Below, piece by piece: positions 12,317-23,251 of a stretch of 64,000 bases of DNA (positions are counted from its first letter, which is position 1; the number at the start of each line of letters is the position of its first letter). Source of the DNA: Actinoplanes sp. NBC_00393 (lineage in GTDB: Bacteria; Actinomycetota; Actinomycetes; Mycobacteriales; Micromonosporaceae); NCBI RefSeq assembly GCF_036053395.1, contig NZ_CP107942.1, positions 8,960,001 through 9,024,000 of the forward strand, given 5' to 3'. Position numbers and translations under genes: made by a program. Under the pieces are notes generated by a model. It saw only the letters and a program-made list of their open reading frames with translations, was not told where the DNA came from and did no database searches.

Positions 12317-13195
12317 ATGACCATCGGGGTGACAGGAGCAACCGGAAACGTCGGTGCACGGGCCGTACGCCTGCTGGTGCAGGCCGGTGAACGCCCGCGC
12401 GTGCTGGTCCGGGATCCCGCGAAGCTTCCACCCGGCCTGGCCGCATCGGTCGACGTGGCGCGCGGCGACCTGCGCGACGCCGCGTTCGTCGAGTCCGCGG
12501 TCGCCGGGCTGGATGCGCTGCTGTGGGTGACGCCGGAGGACCTCACCGCCGCCGACCCACTGGCTGAGATGGCCACAGTCGTCCGGAATGGGGCCGCCGC
12601 GGCACGGGCCGCCGGCGTACGGCGGGTGGTGGTGATCAGCAGCGTCGGGGCGGAACGCCGGCACGGGGCCGGGCTGATCGACGGGCTGGCCCGGGCCGAG
12701 GAGGAGTTCACCGCGACCGGGGCGGACGTGACGATCCTGCGCAACGGCTACTACTTCACGAACCTGCTGGGCAACCTCGACGAGCTGCGGGACGGCCGGC
12801 TCACCACGACGATGCCGGAGGACCGGCCGCTGGCCTGGGTCGACCCGCGTGACGTGGGCGAGGTCGCGGCGGTCCGGTTGCTGGCACGCGGCTGGTCCGG
12901 GACGGTGATCCAGGCCGTGCACGGGCCGGCCGATCTGAGCTGGGCCGAGGTGGCCGCGATCGTCTCGGCGGCGACCGGTGACAAGGTGAGCCTGTCGGTG
13001 ATCTCCGACGAGGCGATGGCCGGTGGGCTGCGGCAGGCCGGTCTGCCGGAGCCGGCCGTGGCGGGTCTGGTCGGGATGACCGCCGGGACGAGGGACGGGT
13101 TCGAGCCGGAACAGGTGCGGACACCGGTGACGACCACGCCCACAACGCTGGCCGAGTGGGTCGCCGGGACGCTGGTGCCGCTACTCCGGGACTGA
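12317..13195 (+). CDS. NmrA-like NAD(P)-binding oxidoreductase/sensor
   Basis: 292 residues of the atypical short-chain dehydrogenase group. The dinucleotide-binding GVTGATGNVG is at the extreme N-terminus, followed by ARAVRLL and a VLVRDPAK strand typical of NmrA/QOR2-like proteins. No canonical YxxxK catalytic pair is obvious, so it may be a redox sensor or act on a small quinone-like substrate. A TAATCA box lies about 9 nt before the ATG and there is no ribosome site, so the transcript may be leaderless. It is separated from the sugar operon and need not share its function. Confidence 0.85.
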   Translation: MTIGVTGATGNVGARAVRLLVQAGERPRVLVRDPAKLPPGLAASVDVARGDLRDAAFVESAVAGLDALLWVTPEDLTAADPLAEMATVVRNGAAAARAAGVRRVVVISSVGAERRHGAGLIDGLARAEEEFTATGADVTILRNGYYFTNLLGNLDELRDGRLTTTMPEDRPLAWVDPRDVGEVAAVRLLARGWSGTVIQAVHGPADLSWAEVAAIVSAATGDKVSLSVISDEAMAGGLRQAGLPEPAVAGLVGMTAGTRDGFEPEQVRTPVTTTPTTLAEWVAGTLVPLLRD

Positions 13196-13246
13196 CCGCG
13201 CGGCGGAACCCCTCAAGCCGGAGCACGCTGGGTCGATCAGTCCCGC

Positions 13247-15214
13247 ATGTTGTTTGGCCGCGCCCACCGGCGCCCGCGTGCTCGGACCAGCACCCGTCGC
13301 CTGTTCGCGACGTATGCCGCGGCCAGCCTGGTGCCCGTGATGGCATTGGGCGCGGTGATGCTGCAGGGATACGAGTCCGACGCAGCCGAGCAGGGCCGCG
13401 CCCAGGGGCTGGCGCAGGCCGCGGTCATCGCCGAGATGGCGATCACGCCCGCCCTCAACAGCGGGGAGACCGCGCCCAGCGAGGGGCTCACCGAGGGCCT
13501 GACCACGGCTCAGCTCGACGGGATGCGGGACGCCACCGAGCACGCCGTGTTCCGTGGTTCGGTGCTGCGGCTGCGATTGCGGTCCTTCAGCGGGCGGGTG
13601 GTCTTCTCCGACGACGGGACCACCAGCGGTGGCGTACCGGCCTCGGACCCGGACTTCCGGGCCGCCTCGGCCGGCGAGTCCCGGGCCCGGGTGATCGGTG
13701 GTGGCGCCGACGTGATCCGGGTGCTGCAGCCGCTGGTCGCGAGCGCGTCCGGGCAGTCGGTCGGGGTGCTCGAGCTGTACCTGCCGTACCAGCCGATCGC
13801 CGATCAGATCCATGCCCAGGTGAACCGGGCGTGGTGGCGGATCGGTGGCGCGCTGACCGCGCTCTACCTGGTCCTGGCTCTGCTCGCCTGGTGGACCACG
13901 CGGTCGCTGAGCCGGTACGCCGCGCGTCAGGAGTACCAGGCCACCCATGACGGGCTGACCGGGCTGCCGAACCGGGCGGACTTCCGGGCCCGCGCCGAGG
14001 TGGTGCTGCGGGCGGCCGACCGTGCCGGTGGCCGCGGCGCCGTGGTCCTCGCCGACCTCAACCGGTTCAAAGAGGTCAACGACACCCTCGGGCACCACGC
14101 CGGCGACGAGCTGCTGCGAGTGGTCTCCACCCGGATGCAGGCCTGTCTCGGCCCGGACGACATTCTGGCCCGGCTGGGCGGCGACGAGTTCGCCCTGCTG
14201 CTGCCGGATCGTGACCGGGACGAGGCGGTGGCGCTGCTGGAGAAGATATGCGACCGGGTGTCCGACGAAATGGTGCTCGACGGTGTGCCGCTCTCCATCG
14301 AGGCGAGCTTCGGTGTCTCGCTCTACCCCGAGCACGGGGTGATCCTGCACGACCTGAAGCAGCGTGCGGACTCGGCGATGTACCAGGGGAAGCGGGGCGC
14401 CGCGGACGTCGTGGTCTACGCCGGCGGGCAGACCGGTCATCCGCATCAGTGGCTGGTGGTCCAGGCCGAGCTGCGGCACGCGCTGGAACGCGACGAGCTG
14501 GTTCTCTACTACCAGCCGAAGGTGGATCTCCCGGCCGGTGAGATCCGTGGGGTCGAGGCACTCGTACGCTGGCAGCACCCGCAGCGTGGCCTGCTGCCGC
14601 CGGGTGAGTTCCTGCCGGCCGCGGAGCATTCCGGATTGATCGTGCCGCTCACCGAGTGGGTGTTGCGCCGCGCGCTCGCGGACCAGGCCGACTGGACCGC
14701 GGCGGGCCGGGACTGGGCGCTCTCGGTGAACGTCTCGGCCCGCAACCTCGAGATGGCCGGCTTCCCGGAGTCGGTGCGGGACGCGCTCGCGGCGACCGGC
14801 ACGCCGCCGCACCGGCTGATTCTGGAGATCACCGAAACCGCGCTGGCCGCCGACACCGGCAGCGTGGTCCGCGCCGTCATGCAGCTGGGTGAGCTGGGCG
14901 TCGGCATCTCGGTCGACGACTTCGGCACCGGCTACACCAGCCTGGCACACCTGCGCGGCCTGCCGATCACCGAGATCAAGATCGATCGTGCGTTCGTCTC
15001 CGATGTGGAACGCGACCCGCAGAGCCAGGCGATCGTCCGGTCGGTGATCGAGCTGGCGCACGGCCTCGGCAGCCGGGCCACCGCCGAGGGCGTGGAGACC
15101 GACGAGATCAGCCGGTGGCTCGCCGCCGCCGGCTGCGACGAAGCGCAGGGCTATCTCTTCGGCCGCCCGGCGCCCTGGACCCAGATTTCGATCACTGAGG
15201 GAGTTGGCAGATGA
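13247..15214 (+). CDS. Membrane-bound GGDEF-EAL cyclic di-GMP protein
   Basis: 655 residues: TM helix (about 20-42), a ~150-residue extracytoplasmic sensor region, a second TM helix (about 196-222), GGDEF domain (about 225-390) and EAL domain (about 400-650). The GGDEF motif is intact at 311-315, so diguanylate cyclase activity is possible. The product-inhibition I-site is absent (GPDD where RxxD is expected). The EAL side keeps EALVRW (437-442), NVSARNL, ITETAL, DDFGTGYTSL, KIDRAFV and AEGVET, so phosphodiesterase activity is also plausible. Which activity dominates cannot be read. Its stop overlaps the start of the solute-binding lipoprotein gene (ATGA), suggesting co-translation and a shared sensory role. 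Confidence 0.93.
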   Translation: MLFGRAHRRPRARTSTRRLFATYAAASLVPVMALGAVMLQGYESDAAEQGRAQGLAQAAVIAEMAITPALNSGETAPSEGLTEGLTTAQLDGMRDATEHAVFRGSVLRLRLRSFSGRVVFSDDGTTSGGVPASDPDFRAASAGESRARVIGGGADVIRVLQPLVASASGQSVGVLELYLPYQPIADQIHAQVNRAWWRIGGALTALYLVLALLAWWTTRSLSRYAARQEYQATHDGLTGLPNRADFRARAEVVLRAADRAGGRGAVVLADLNRFKEVNDTLGHHAGDELLRVVSTRMQACLGPDDILARLGGDEFALLLPDRDRDEAVALLEKICDRVSDEMVLDGVPLSIEASFGVSLYPEHGVILHDLKQRADSAMYQGKRGAADVVVYAGGQTGHPHQWLVVQAELRHALERDELVLYYQPKVDLPAGEIRGVEALVRWQHPQRGLLPPGEFLPAAEHSGLIVPLTEWVLRRALADQADWTAAGRDWALSVNVSARNLEMAGFPESVRDALAATGTPPHRLILEITETALAADTGSVVRAVMQLGELGVGISVDDFGTGYTSLAHLRGLPITEIKIDRAFVSDVERDPQSQAIVRSVIELAHGLGSRATAEGVETDEISRWLAAAGCDEAQGYLFGRPAPWTQISITEGVGR

Positions 15215-16122
15215 GCTTCATCCGGCGGACCGTGGCCGTGACCGGCGCGGTCCTGATGCTGGCGGTCGGCGGCTGCAGCACGGCGAAGGAACCCGCGCCG
15301 GCCGGCGCGCTGGACGCGATCGGCGCGGTGACGGTCGACCGGACGCTGCACGACCAGCTGCCCCAGGCGGTCCGGGCGCGCGGTTCGATCCGGCTCGTCA
15401 CCGACGCCAGTTACGCGCCGATGGAGTATTTCGCCGCCGACGGCCGTACGATCATCGGCTTCGAACCCGACCTGGCCGCCGCCCTCGGTGAGGTTCTCGG
15501 CATCCGCACCGAGATGGTGGTCGGCACGTTCAGCACCGCCCTGGACGAGGTGGGCGCCGGAACGTACGACGGGGTGCTCTCGTCGATGACCGACACCACC
15601 GAGCGGCAGGCGAAGGCCGACTTCGTCAACTACCTCAGCACCGGTACGTCGATCGTGGTCCAGCGCGGAAACCCGCTGCACATCGCCGACCTCGCGGACC
15701 TCTGCGGCCGGACCGTGGCCACCGAGCACGGCACCTACCAGGAGGAGATGCTGCAGGGCCTGCAGAAGAGCTGCGGGGACCGGCCGATCGTCATCGACGC
15801 GCACCCGACGAACGCGGACGCCCTGGTGCTGCTGCGCACCGGCCGGGCGGCGGCTGTGCTGATCGACTTCCCGCCGGCGACGTACCTGGTCAACGACTCG
15901 CGGACCAGCGCCTTCTACCAGCTCGCGTCGGACGAGCAGTACGAGTCCGGCCTGTTCGGCATCGCGGTCGCCAAGGACAACACCGCGCTGCGGGACTGCC
16001 TGCGGGCGGCGCTGCAGCGGTTGATCGAGTCGGGCACCTACGGCGAGCTGCTGGCCCGCTGGGATCTCTCGTCGAGTGCGGTTCCGGCGGCGACGATCAA
16101 CGGGAAATCGACGACTATCTGA
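15211..16122 (+). CDS. Family-3 (amino-acid type) solute-binding lipoprotein
   Basis: 303 residues. The signal peptide ends in lipobox VGGC (Cys22). The mature domain follows the SBP_bac_3 pattern: IRLVTDASYAPMEYFAADG, IIGFEPDLAAALGEVLGI, and SSMTDTTERQAKADFVNYL. Such proteins bind polar amino acids or similar ligands. No permease or ATPase gene adjoins. It overlaps the GGDEF-EAL gene by 4 nt, so it may present a ligand to that protein's external domain rather than feed a transporter; this is inference. Confidence 0.9.
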   Translation: MSFIRRTVAVTGAVLMLAVGGCSTAKEPAPAGALDAIGAVTVDRTLHDQLPQAVRARGSIRLVTDASYAPMEYFAADGRTIIGFEPDLAAALGEVLGIRTEMVVGTFSTALDEVGAGTYDGVLSSMTDTTERQAKADFVNYLSTGTSIVVQRGNPLHIADLADLCGRTVATEHGTYQEEMLQGLQKSCGDRPIVIDAHPTNADALVLLRTGRAAAVLIDFPPATYLVNDSRTSAFYQLASDEQYESGLFGIAVAKDNTALRDCLRAALQRLIESGTYGELLARWDLSSSAVPAATINGKSTTI

Positions 16123-16123
16123 A

Positions 16124-16156
16124 CTACACACGCGTGTAGTACGCTACACGTGTGAG
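16124..16156 (+). promoter_or_regulatory. TetR operator: two adjacent inverted repeats
   Basis: CTACAC-N4-GTGTAG at 16124-16139 is a perfect inverted repeat, and CTACACGTGTGAG at 16144-16156 repeats the half-site and runs over the GTG start codon of the tetR gene. The 20-bp spacing puts both on one DNA face. Autoregulation by the downstream repressor is the obvious reading. Confidence 0.75.
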
Positions 16157-16751
16157 TAGTGACAGCGACCTGACCGCCCGCGCCCGGATCCGTGAGGCCG
16201 CGATCGCGCTCTTCACCGAGCGCGGCATCGCCGGCGCCACGATCCGGGACATCGCGCAGGCGGCCGGCGTCTCCTCCGGCCTGCTGCGGCACCACTTCGG
16301 GTCCAAGGAGGGCCTGCGCGACGCCTGCGACGAGTGGGCGATGGGCCGGATCGGTCAGTTGCAGATGCAGTTCAGCGACTCCCAGACGATCGGCCCGATC
16401 ACCCCCGACGTGATGGCCCTCCAGCAATATCTGGTGCGGTCCCTGATGGACGGTTCGCCGCGCGGCGCGGCCGTGTTCGCCCAGGCGGCGGAGCACGGCG
16501 AGCGCTGGCTGGCGACCACGCATCTGGAGACGTCCGACCCGCGGGCGTTCACCGCGGTCCTCGGCGCCATGAAGATGGGCATGTTCCTGATGGGCGATCA
16601 GCTCACGGCCGTGCTCGGCGAGGACGTCCGGGCGATGCCGGGCTATCTGCGCATGATCCGGGCGTCGATCGAGATCTTCTCGCAGCCGCTACTCACTCCT
16701 GAGCAGGCCGACCAGGCGATGAAAGCCGTGGATCGGCTCGGCAATCCATGA
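16152..16751 (+). CDS. TetR-family transcriptional regulator
   Basis: 199 residues. The N-terminal TetR domain is clear: [35 protein letters not shown], then [12 protein letters not shown]. The C-terminal ligand domain is not recognised. The GTG at 16152 lies inside the operator pair, so translation probably begins at or very near the transcript 5' end. An ABC-2 exporter follows 13 nt downstream, so the regulator probably controls export of a toxic or signalling molecule. Confidence 0.92.
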   Translation: MSSDSDLTARARIREAAIALFTERGIAGATIRDIAQAAGVSSGLLRHHFGSKEGLRDACDEWAMGRIGQLQMQFSDSQTIGPITPDVMALQQYLVRSLMDGSPRGAAVFAQAAEHGERWLATTHLETSDPRAFTAVLGAMKMGMFLMGDQLTAVLGEDVRAMPGYLRMIRASIEIFSQPLLTPEQADQAMKAVDRLGNP

Positions 16752-16764
16752 AGGAGTGTGCCTC

Positions 16765-17658
16765 ATGGCTGAGGCAGTCGATGTCGAAGGACTGATCAAG
16801 AGGTTCGGCGCGGTGACCGCGCTGGACGGGCTCGACCTGCAGGTGCGGACCGGTGAGGTGCACGGCTTCCTCGGTCCGAACGGTGCGGGCAAGACCACCA
16901 CGATCCGGGTGCTGCTCGGGCTGATGCGGCCCGACGGCGGAAGCGCACGGCTGCTCGGCGGTGACCCGTGGGCCGACGCGACGGAGTTGCACCGGCGTTT
17001 GGCGTATGTTCCGGGTGACGTGACCTTCTGGCCCAACCTGACCGGCGGCGAGGTCATCGACCTGCTCGGCCGGCTGCGCGGCGGGCTGGACACCAAGCGC
17101 CGCGACGACCTGATCGAGCGCTTCGAGCTGGACCCGCGCAAGAAGGGCCGGGCCTACTCGAAAGGCAACCGGCAGAAGGTGGCGCTGGTCGCGGCGCTCG
17201 CCTCCGATGTGGAGCTGCTCATCCTGGACGAGCCGACCTCCGGGCTCGACCCGCTGATGGAGGAGGTCTTCCGCGAGGTGATCCTGCAGGAGAAGCGGCG
17301 CGGAGACCGTACGGTGCTGCTCTCCAGCCACATCCTGGCCGAGGTCGAGGCGCTCTGCGACCGGCTGACCATCATCCGGGCCGGCCGGTCCGTGGAGACC
17401 GGCACCCTCGACGACCTGCGGCACCTGACCCGCACCACGATCCGCGCCGAGCTGACCGGCCCGGTGAACGGGCTGGGAACCATCGCCGGGGTGCACGACC
17501 TGACCACCGACGACGGCCGGGTCGCCTTCGACGTGGACGCCGACGCCCTGGAACCGGCCCTGAAATCGCTGGTCGCCGCGGGTGTCCGGAGTCTGGTCAG
17601 CCAGCCGCCGTCGCTGGAGGAGCTGTTCCTGCGGCACTACGCGCGGGACGAGCGATGA
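16765..17658 (+). CDS. ABC exporter ATP-binding protein
   Basis: 297 residues, one nucleotide-binding domain with Walker [11 protein letters not shown] and Walker [14 protein letters not shown]; the signature is the variant YSKGNRQK in place of LSGGQ, common in antibiotic/DrrA-like ATPases. The C-terminal ~80 residues are the usual accessory domain of this group. AAGGAG sits 8 nt before the ATG at 16765. Its stop overlaps the permease start (ATGA). With the permease it forms a two-component ABC-2 efflux system. Confidence 0.93.
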   Translation: MAEAVDVEGLIKRFGAVTALDGLDLQVRTGEVHGFLGPNGAGKTTTIRVLLGLMRPDGGSARLLGGDPWADATELHRRLAYVPGDVTFWPNLTGGEVIDLLGRLRGGLDTKRRDDLIERFELDPRKKGRAYSKGNRQKVALVAALASDVELLILDEPTSGLDPLMEEVFREVILQEKRRGDRTVLLSSHILAEVEALCDRLTIIRAGRSVETGTLDDLRHLTRTTIRAELTGPVNGLGTIAGVHDLTTDDGRVAFDVDADALEPALKSLVAAGVRSLVSQPPSLEELFLRHYARDER

Positions 17659-19226
17659 GCGGGACCGGCCGGTTGCTCCGGCTCGCCCTGCGGCGCGACC
17701 GGGTCGTCATGCCGCTCTGGGTGCTCGGCATCGGCCTGCTGCCGTACGTTTATCTGTCCGGATTCGACACGCTCTTCGCCACCGAGCAGGAGCGGCTCGA
17801 CTACGCCCGGATCAGCTCGGAGAACGCGGGTTTCGTGGCCCTCTACGGCCCGCTGCACGGCTCGTCCGTCGGCGAGCTGGTGGTCTGGCGTGGCGGGTTC
17901 GTGCCCGTGATGATCGGGCTGTGTGCGCTGCTCACCGTGGTCCGGCACACCCGCGCCGACGAGGAGGCCGGGCGCACCGAGCTGATCCGAGCCACGGTCG
18001 TCGGCCGGCACGCCCAGTTGGCCGCCGCGCTGCTGGCCACCGGGCTGGCCACTCTGGTGATGGGCGTGGTGGTCGCGGCCACGATGATCGGCGCCGGGCA
18101 GCCGGCCGCCGGCTCGGTCGCGCTCGGCGCGGTCTTCACCCTGTCCGGCTGGCTCTTCGCCGCGGTGGGCGCGGTCGCCGCGCAGCTCAGCGGCAGCGCA
18201 CGCGGGGCACGCACGATCGCGGTCCTGACCCTTGGGATTGCGTACGTGCTGCGCCTCGGCGGCGACATCTCGGCTCTCGGGGACGGCCGCCTGGAGTGGC
18301 TGTCCTGGCTGTCCCCGATCGGCTGGGTGCACCGCGTCTTTCCGTACGGGGCCGACGACTGGTCACCGGCCCTGCTGGCGGTGGCGCTGATCGTGGTCGC
18401 GGTGGCCGCCTCGGCGTACCTGTCGACCCGCCGTGATCTGGGTGCCGGCCTGCTCGCCGCCCGCCTCGGCCCGCCCGCCGCGTCACCCGGCCTGCGATCC
18501 CCGATCGCTCTGGCCTGGCGTCTGCACCGGGGCCTGCTGTTCGGCTGGACCGCCGGGTTCGCCGCCCTGGGCCTGGTCTTCGGCGGAGTCGGCAGCAGCG
18601 TGGTGCAGCTAGCCGAGGACTCGGCCGGGGTGAGCGAGATGTTCAGCCGGATCGGCGGGGGCGACGCCATCGTCGATGCGTACTTCGCCACCGTCGCCGG
18701 GATGTGCGGGCTGATCGCCGCCTGCTACGCGGTGCAGGCCGCGCTGCGGATGCGCGACGAGGAGCAGACCGGTCATGCCGAGGCGATGCTGAGCACCGCC
18801 GTGAGCCGGTACGCGTGGGCCGGCAGTCACCTGGTCTTCGCGCTGCTCGGGCCGGCTGCCGCGCTGCTCGCCGAGGGCGTCCTGTCCGGTGTCGTGCACG
18901 GTGATCCGGGTCCGGTGATCGGCGCCGCGCTGGCCCAGCTCCCGGCCGTGTGGGTGCTGGCCGGGGCGACGATGCTGCTGATCGGGGTGCTGCCGAAACT
19001 GGCGGCTGCGGCGTGGGGCGTGATCGCGGGGGCGCTGCTGCTCCTGCTGGTCGGGCCGCTGCTCGACTTCGACCAGTGGGTGCTCGACCTGTCGCCGTTC
19101 ACCCACGTCCCGCACTTGCCGGGTGGCGACTTCACCGCCGTACCCCTCATGGTGTTGACCCTGGTCGCGGCCGCTCTCGGCGGCGCCGGCCTGCTGGCCC
19201 TGCGCCGCCGAGATATGGGGATCTAA
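17655..19226 (+). CDS. ABC-2 type exporter permease
   Basis: 523 residues with about 12 hydrophobic segments, a duplicated six-helix arrangement as in TnrB3-like 'exporter of polyketide antibiotics' permeases. [21 protein letters not shown] in the first half is mirrored by [20 protein letters not shown] in the second, a hallmark of this duplication. It is translationally coupled to the ATPase gene. The substrate is unknown. The gene ends tail-to-tail with the antiporter, sharing 4 bp. Confidence 0.9.
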   Translation: MSGTGRLLRLALRRDRVVMPLWVLGIGLLPYVYLSGFDTLFATEQERLDYARISSENAGFVALYGPLHGSSVGELVVWRGGFVPVMIGLCALLTVVRHTRADEEAGRTELIRATVVGRHAQLAAALLATGLATLVMGVVVAATMIGAGQPAAGSVALGAVFTLSGWLFAAVGAVAAQLSGSARGARTIAVLTLGIAYVLRLGGDISALGDGRLEWLSWLSPIGWVHRVFPYGADDWSPALLAVALIVVAVAASAYLSTRRDLGAGLLAARLGPPAASPGLRSPIALAWRLHRGLLFGWTAGFAALGLVFGGVGSSVVQLAEDSAGVSEMFSRIGGGDAIVDAYFATVAGMCGLIAACYAVQAALRMRDEEQTGHAEAMLSTAVSRYAWAGSHLVFALLGPAAALLAEGVLSGVVHGDPGPVIGAALAQLPAVWVLAGATMLLIGVLPKLAAAAWGVIAGALLLLLVGPLLDFDQWVLDLSPFTHVPHLPGGDFTAVPLMVLTLVAAALGGAGLLALRRRDMGI

Positions 19227-20887
19227 TGGTCCTTGGGCCGTTTGGGGAGGACCAGTTCCTCGTGGTCGAGCTCGCGGTTCAGCACCCGTAGGCTGTCGTC
19301 CTCGAGCCGGCCCGCGTCGCGCCAGCGCAGCAGTTCCTCGCGCTCGGCGTCGATGACCGCCTGCCGGACCATGAGCGCCGCCTCGTACTGCGGGGATTTC
19401 GGCAGCTCGTGGGACTCGACCTGCTCGAGCAGGTCGAGCCGGCGGCGGTACCGGTCCAGCCGCACCTCCAGCTGCTGGCGCATGGTCACCATGGCCTCGT
19501 CCTCGATGTGGTCGTGATGCTGCTCCTGGATGTCGTCCAGCCGGTCCAGAGCAGCCCGGACCGCGGCCGAGCGGGCCTCGTTGCGCAGTCGCGCCTGGTC
19601 CTTCTTGTTGGCGCGCAGGCCCAGCCAGCGGACCAGCGGCGCGAACGTGAGGCCCTGGCCGACCAGGGTGACCAGGACGACCGAGATCGCGCAGAAGAAG
19701 AGCAGCTCCCGGTCCGGGAAGCCCATCGGCAGCGTGAAAATCGCGGCGAGCGTGATGACACCCCGGGTGCCGGCCCAGCTCAGCGCGGTCACCTCCTTGC
19801 CGTTGAGCGGCACCTCGCGCGGGCCGTTCTCGTCGTCCTCCGCCTCGCTGAGCTGCTGGCCGCCCAGCCTGGTGTGCAACTGGCGGGGCAGCAGCTGGGT
19901 CGCGACCAGCCAGAGCGGGCGGAGCAGCAGAACCACACCGAGGGTGATCGCCAGGGCGATGATGATGGTGCTGGTCTCGTACTTGGCCAGCCCGTTCACC
20001 ACGGTCGGCACCTGCATGCCGATCAGCAGGAAGACGGCGCCTTCCAGCAGGAAGTCGATCAGCCGCCAGACCGCGGTGGTCTGCAGACGGCTGGCGCCGG
20101 TGGCGTAGCGCGGGGTGTCGTGGCCGATGATCAGGCCGGCCACCACCACGGCGAGCACGCCGGAGATGAACACGTAGTGGTGCACGAACGAGTTCTCGCA
20201 GATCAGGTACGCCGCGAGCGGCGTGATCAGGGAGAGCGCGTTCGAGCTCAGCGGGTCGGACCGCAGCGCCTTCAGGAACCGGACGGTGTACGCGACCGCG
20301 ACACCGACCAGCACACCACCGGCGGCGGCGATGACGAACTTCCCGACCGCGTTGTCGAAGTTGAAGTTGTCGGTCCGCCAGGCGGTCACCGCGACGGTGA
20401 GGATGGTCAGCGCGGTGGCGTCGTTGAGCAGGCCCTCACCCTGGATCAAGGTGATCAGCTTGCCGGGGAGTCCGGCCTTGCGGCCGACGGCGAGCGCGGC
20501 GACCGGGTCGGGCGGGGCCACCGCCGCGCCGAGCGCGACGCCGGCCGCGAGCGTGGCGCCGGCCACCCAGAGGGAGAAGCCGACGCCGATCAGCAGCGCG
20601 GTGACCAGCACCAGAGCAACCGAAAGACTGATCACCGTACGCATGTTGCGCCGGATGTCCAGCAGTGAGGAATCAAGCGCCGCGTTGTAGAGCAGCGGCG
20701 GCAGCACGAACGTCAGGATCCACTCGGGTTCCAGCTCGACGTTCGGGCCGGGCAGGTAGGCGTAGATGATGCCGATCAGCGTCAGCAGCACGGCCGCGGG
20801 GAGGCCGGTTTTTTCGGTGACCCAGCGGACCGCCACGATCACCGCGACCGCACCCAGGACGAAAAAGAGGATCTCCTCGGGGTTCAT
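19223..20887 (-). CDS. CPA1-family Na+/H+ antiporter
   Basis: 554 residues: about 12 transmembrane segments (1-410) followed by a hydrophilic, charged C-terminal domain of about 130 residues. CPA1 motifs are present: FVLPPLLYNAALDSS, APPDPVAALAVGR, and EGLLNDATAL containing the conserved ion-binding ND pair; WAGTRGVITLAA matches the later helix. It should exchange protons for Na+ (or K+) and aid pH and sodium homeostasis. Single gene, converging on the ABC exporter. Confidence 0.93.
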   Translation of the reverse strand: MNPEEILFFVLGAVAVIVAVRWVTEKTGLPAAVLLTLIGIIYAYLPGPNVELEPEWILTFVLPPLLYNAALDSSLLDIRRNMRTVISLSVALVLVTALLIGVGFSLWVAGATLAAGVALGAAVAPPDPVAALAVGRKAGLPGKLITLIQGEGLLNDATALTILTVAVTAWRTDNFNFDNAVGKFVIAAAGGVLVGVAVAYTVRFLKALRSDPLSSNALSLITPLAAYLICENSFVHHYVFISGVLAVVVAGLIIGHDTPRYATGASRLQTTAVWRLIDFLLEGAVFLLIGMQVPTVVNGLAKYETSTIIIALAITLGVVLLLRPLWLVATQLLPRQLHTRLGGQQLSEAEDDENGPREVPLNGKEVTALSWAGTRGVITLAAIFTLPMGFPDRELLFFCAISVVLVTLVGQGLTFAPLVRWLGLRANKKDQARLRNEARSAAVRAALDRLDDIQEQHHDHIEDEAMVTMRQQLEVRLDRYRRRLDLLEQVESHELPKSPQYEAALMVRQAVIDAEREELLRWRDAGRLEDDSLRVLNRELDHEELVLPKRPKDH

Positions 20888-20937
20888 TCGATCATTCTCG
20901 CTGCTAGCGGATTCCCATCACTCAGCGGCACTGCTTG

Positions 20938-21462
20938 TTACTGCTGAGCGGCACCGCCCATCTGCTGCAGCGCGGCGTAGTGCTTCTGCACGACAGGTGT
21001 GGCGGTGGCGACGATGTGCTTCACTGCCGGATTTGTCCCGGTGTCGACCGCGATCTGGGCCATCTTGAACGCCCGCTGGTGGGCCAGGATCTGGCTGCCG
21101 ACGAAGAGCGTGTCGAATTCGGCGGTGGACGCGGTCTTGTACTGCCGGAGCAGGGTGGTCTGCTCGGAGTTCGGCGAGTCGGGCAGGCGTACGTCGACCG
21201 TGTGGGCCGCCTTCTTCACCTGGGCGTCGAGCTTGCGGTGGAAGGTGACGAACTGCTGCCCGAGATCGCGTACGGTCGCGCTCCCGCCCTTCTTCGCCGC
21301 GATCTTCCCGGCCTTGATCTGGGTGAGGTTGGCCTGGTGGACGGCGATGAGGAAGTCGGCGTCCGGGCTCACCGGACGGATCGGCGCCGCGGCCGCGCTG
21401 GTGGCGGGGGCGACCAAAAGGGCAATGGCACTCAGAGTGGCAAAAAGGTTACGCAAACGCAT
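20938..21462 (-). CDS. Secreted DUF4142-type protein
   Basis: 174 residues. A Sec signal peptide (MRLRNLFATLSAIALLVAPA, cleavage near ATSAAAA) precedes a predicted helical bundle. DADFLIAVHQANLTQIKAGKIA, ATVRDLGQQFVTFHRKLD and ILAHQRAFKMAQIAVDTGTNP follow the DUF4142 pattern of ferritin-like four-helix proteins. No biochemical role is established for the family. It lies between the antiporter and ahcY on the same strand but with gaps, so it is probably its own unit. Confidence 0.85.
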   Translation of the reverse strand: MRLRNLFATLSAIALLVAPATSAAAAPIRPVSPDADFLIAVHQANLTQIKAGKIAAKKGGSATVRDLGQQFVTFHRKLDAQVKKAAHTVDVRLPDSPNSEQTTLLRQYKTASTAEFDTLFVGSQILAHQRAFKMAQIAVDTGTNPAVKHIVATATPVVQKHYAALQQMGGAAQQ

Positions 21463-21560
21463 ATTCGCAGCTTAACCGGGCGCGCGGAGATGCGATGGCC
21501 AGATGGCAGACGCGCCCGGCCATGTCGCCAAGGCCGAGCGCGTCGCGGTGTACTTCGGGA

Positions 21561-23036
<1,476 letters not shown>

Positions 23037-23058
23037 GAAAAGAGGGCTCCTCCCTCTC

Positions 23059-23131
23059 AGGAGGCGCCCTTGCGTCATCTAACCCCGCCGAGCGTGGCGG
23101 ACCTGACGGTCCGTTGCAGCGCCTCTCGGCC
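23059..23131 (-). promoter_or_regulatory. SAH riboswitch in the ahcY leader
   Basis: Read on the minus strand, the leader contains CCGAGAGGCGCTGCAACGG, a variable hairpin, GCTCGGCGG, and a distal GCAAGGGCGCCTC that pairs back with GAGGCGC. This is the conserved core and pseudoknot layout of the S-adenosylhomocysteine riboswitch, a class that activates ahcY. Downstream, CCTCC and GGGAGG can form a small hairpin over the ribosome site, so ligand-dependent release of the Shine-Dalgarno sequence is a plausible mechanism. Confidence 0.9.
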
Positions 23132-23195
23132 GGGCGGAGTCAACTTTAACCGAACCGCCGCTTGATCACATCCGGCGGGCGTGAACCGGCCGCAG

Positions 23196-23220
23196 CGTGA
23201 CGGGGGTTCAATCCGTCACG
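23196..23220. promoter_or_regulatory. Inverted repeat upstream of a LacI-family gene
   Basis: CGTGACGG (23196-23203) and CCGTCACG (23213-23220) are perfect 8-bp arms around a 9-nt spacer. The repeat lies 31 bp before the lacI-type gene and behind the ahcY leader. It could be an autoregulatory operator; no direct evidence. Confidence 0.4.
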
Positions 23221-23251
23221 CGAAGGGGCGGAAAAACATCAAGAACCTTCC

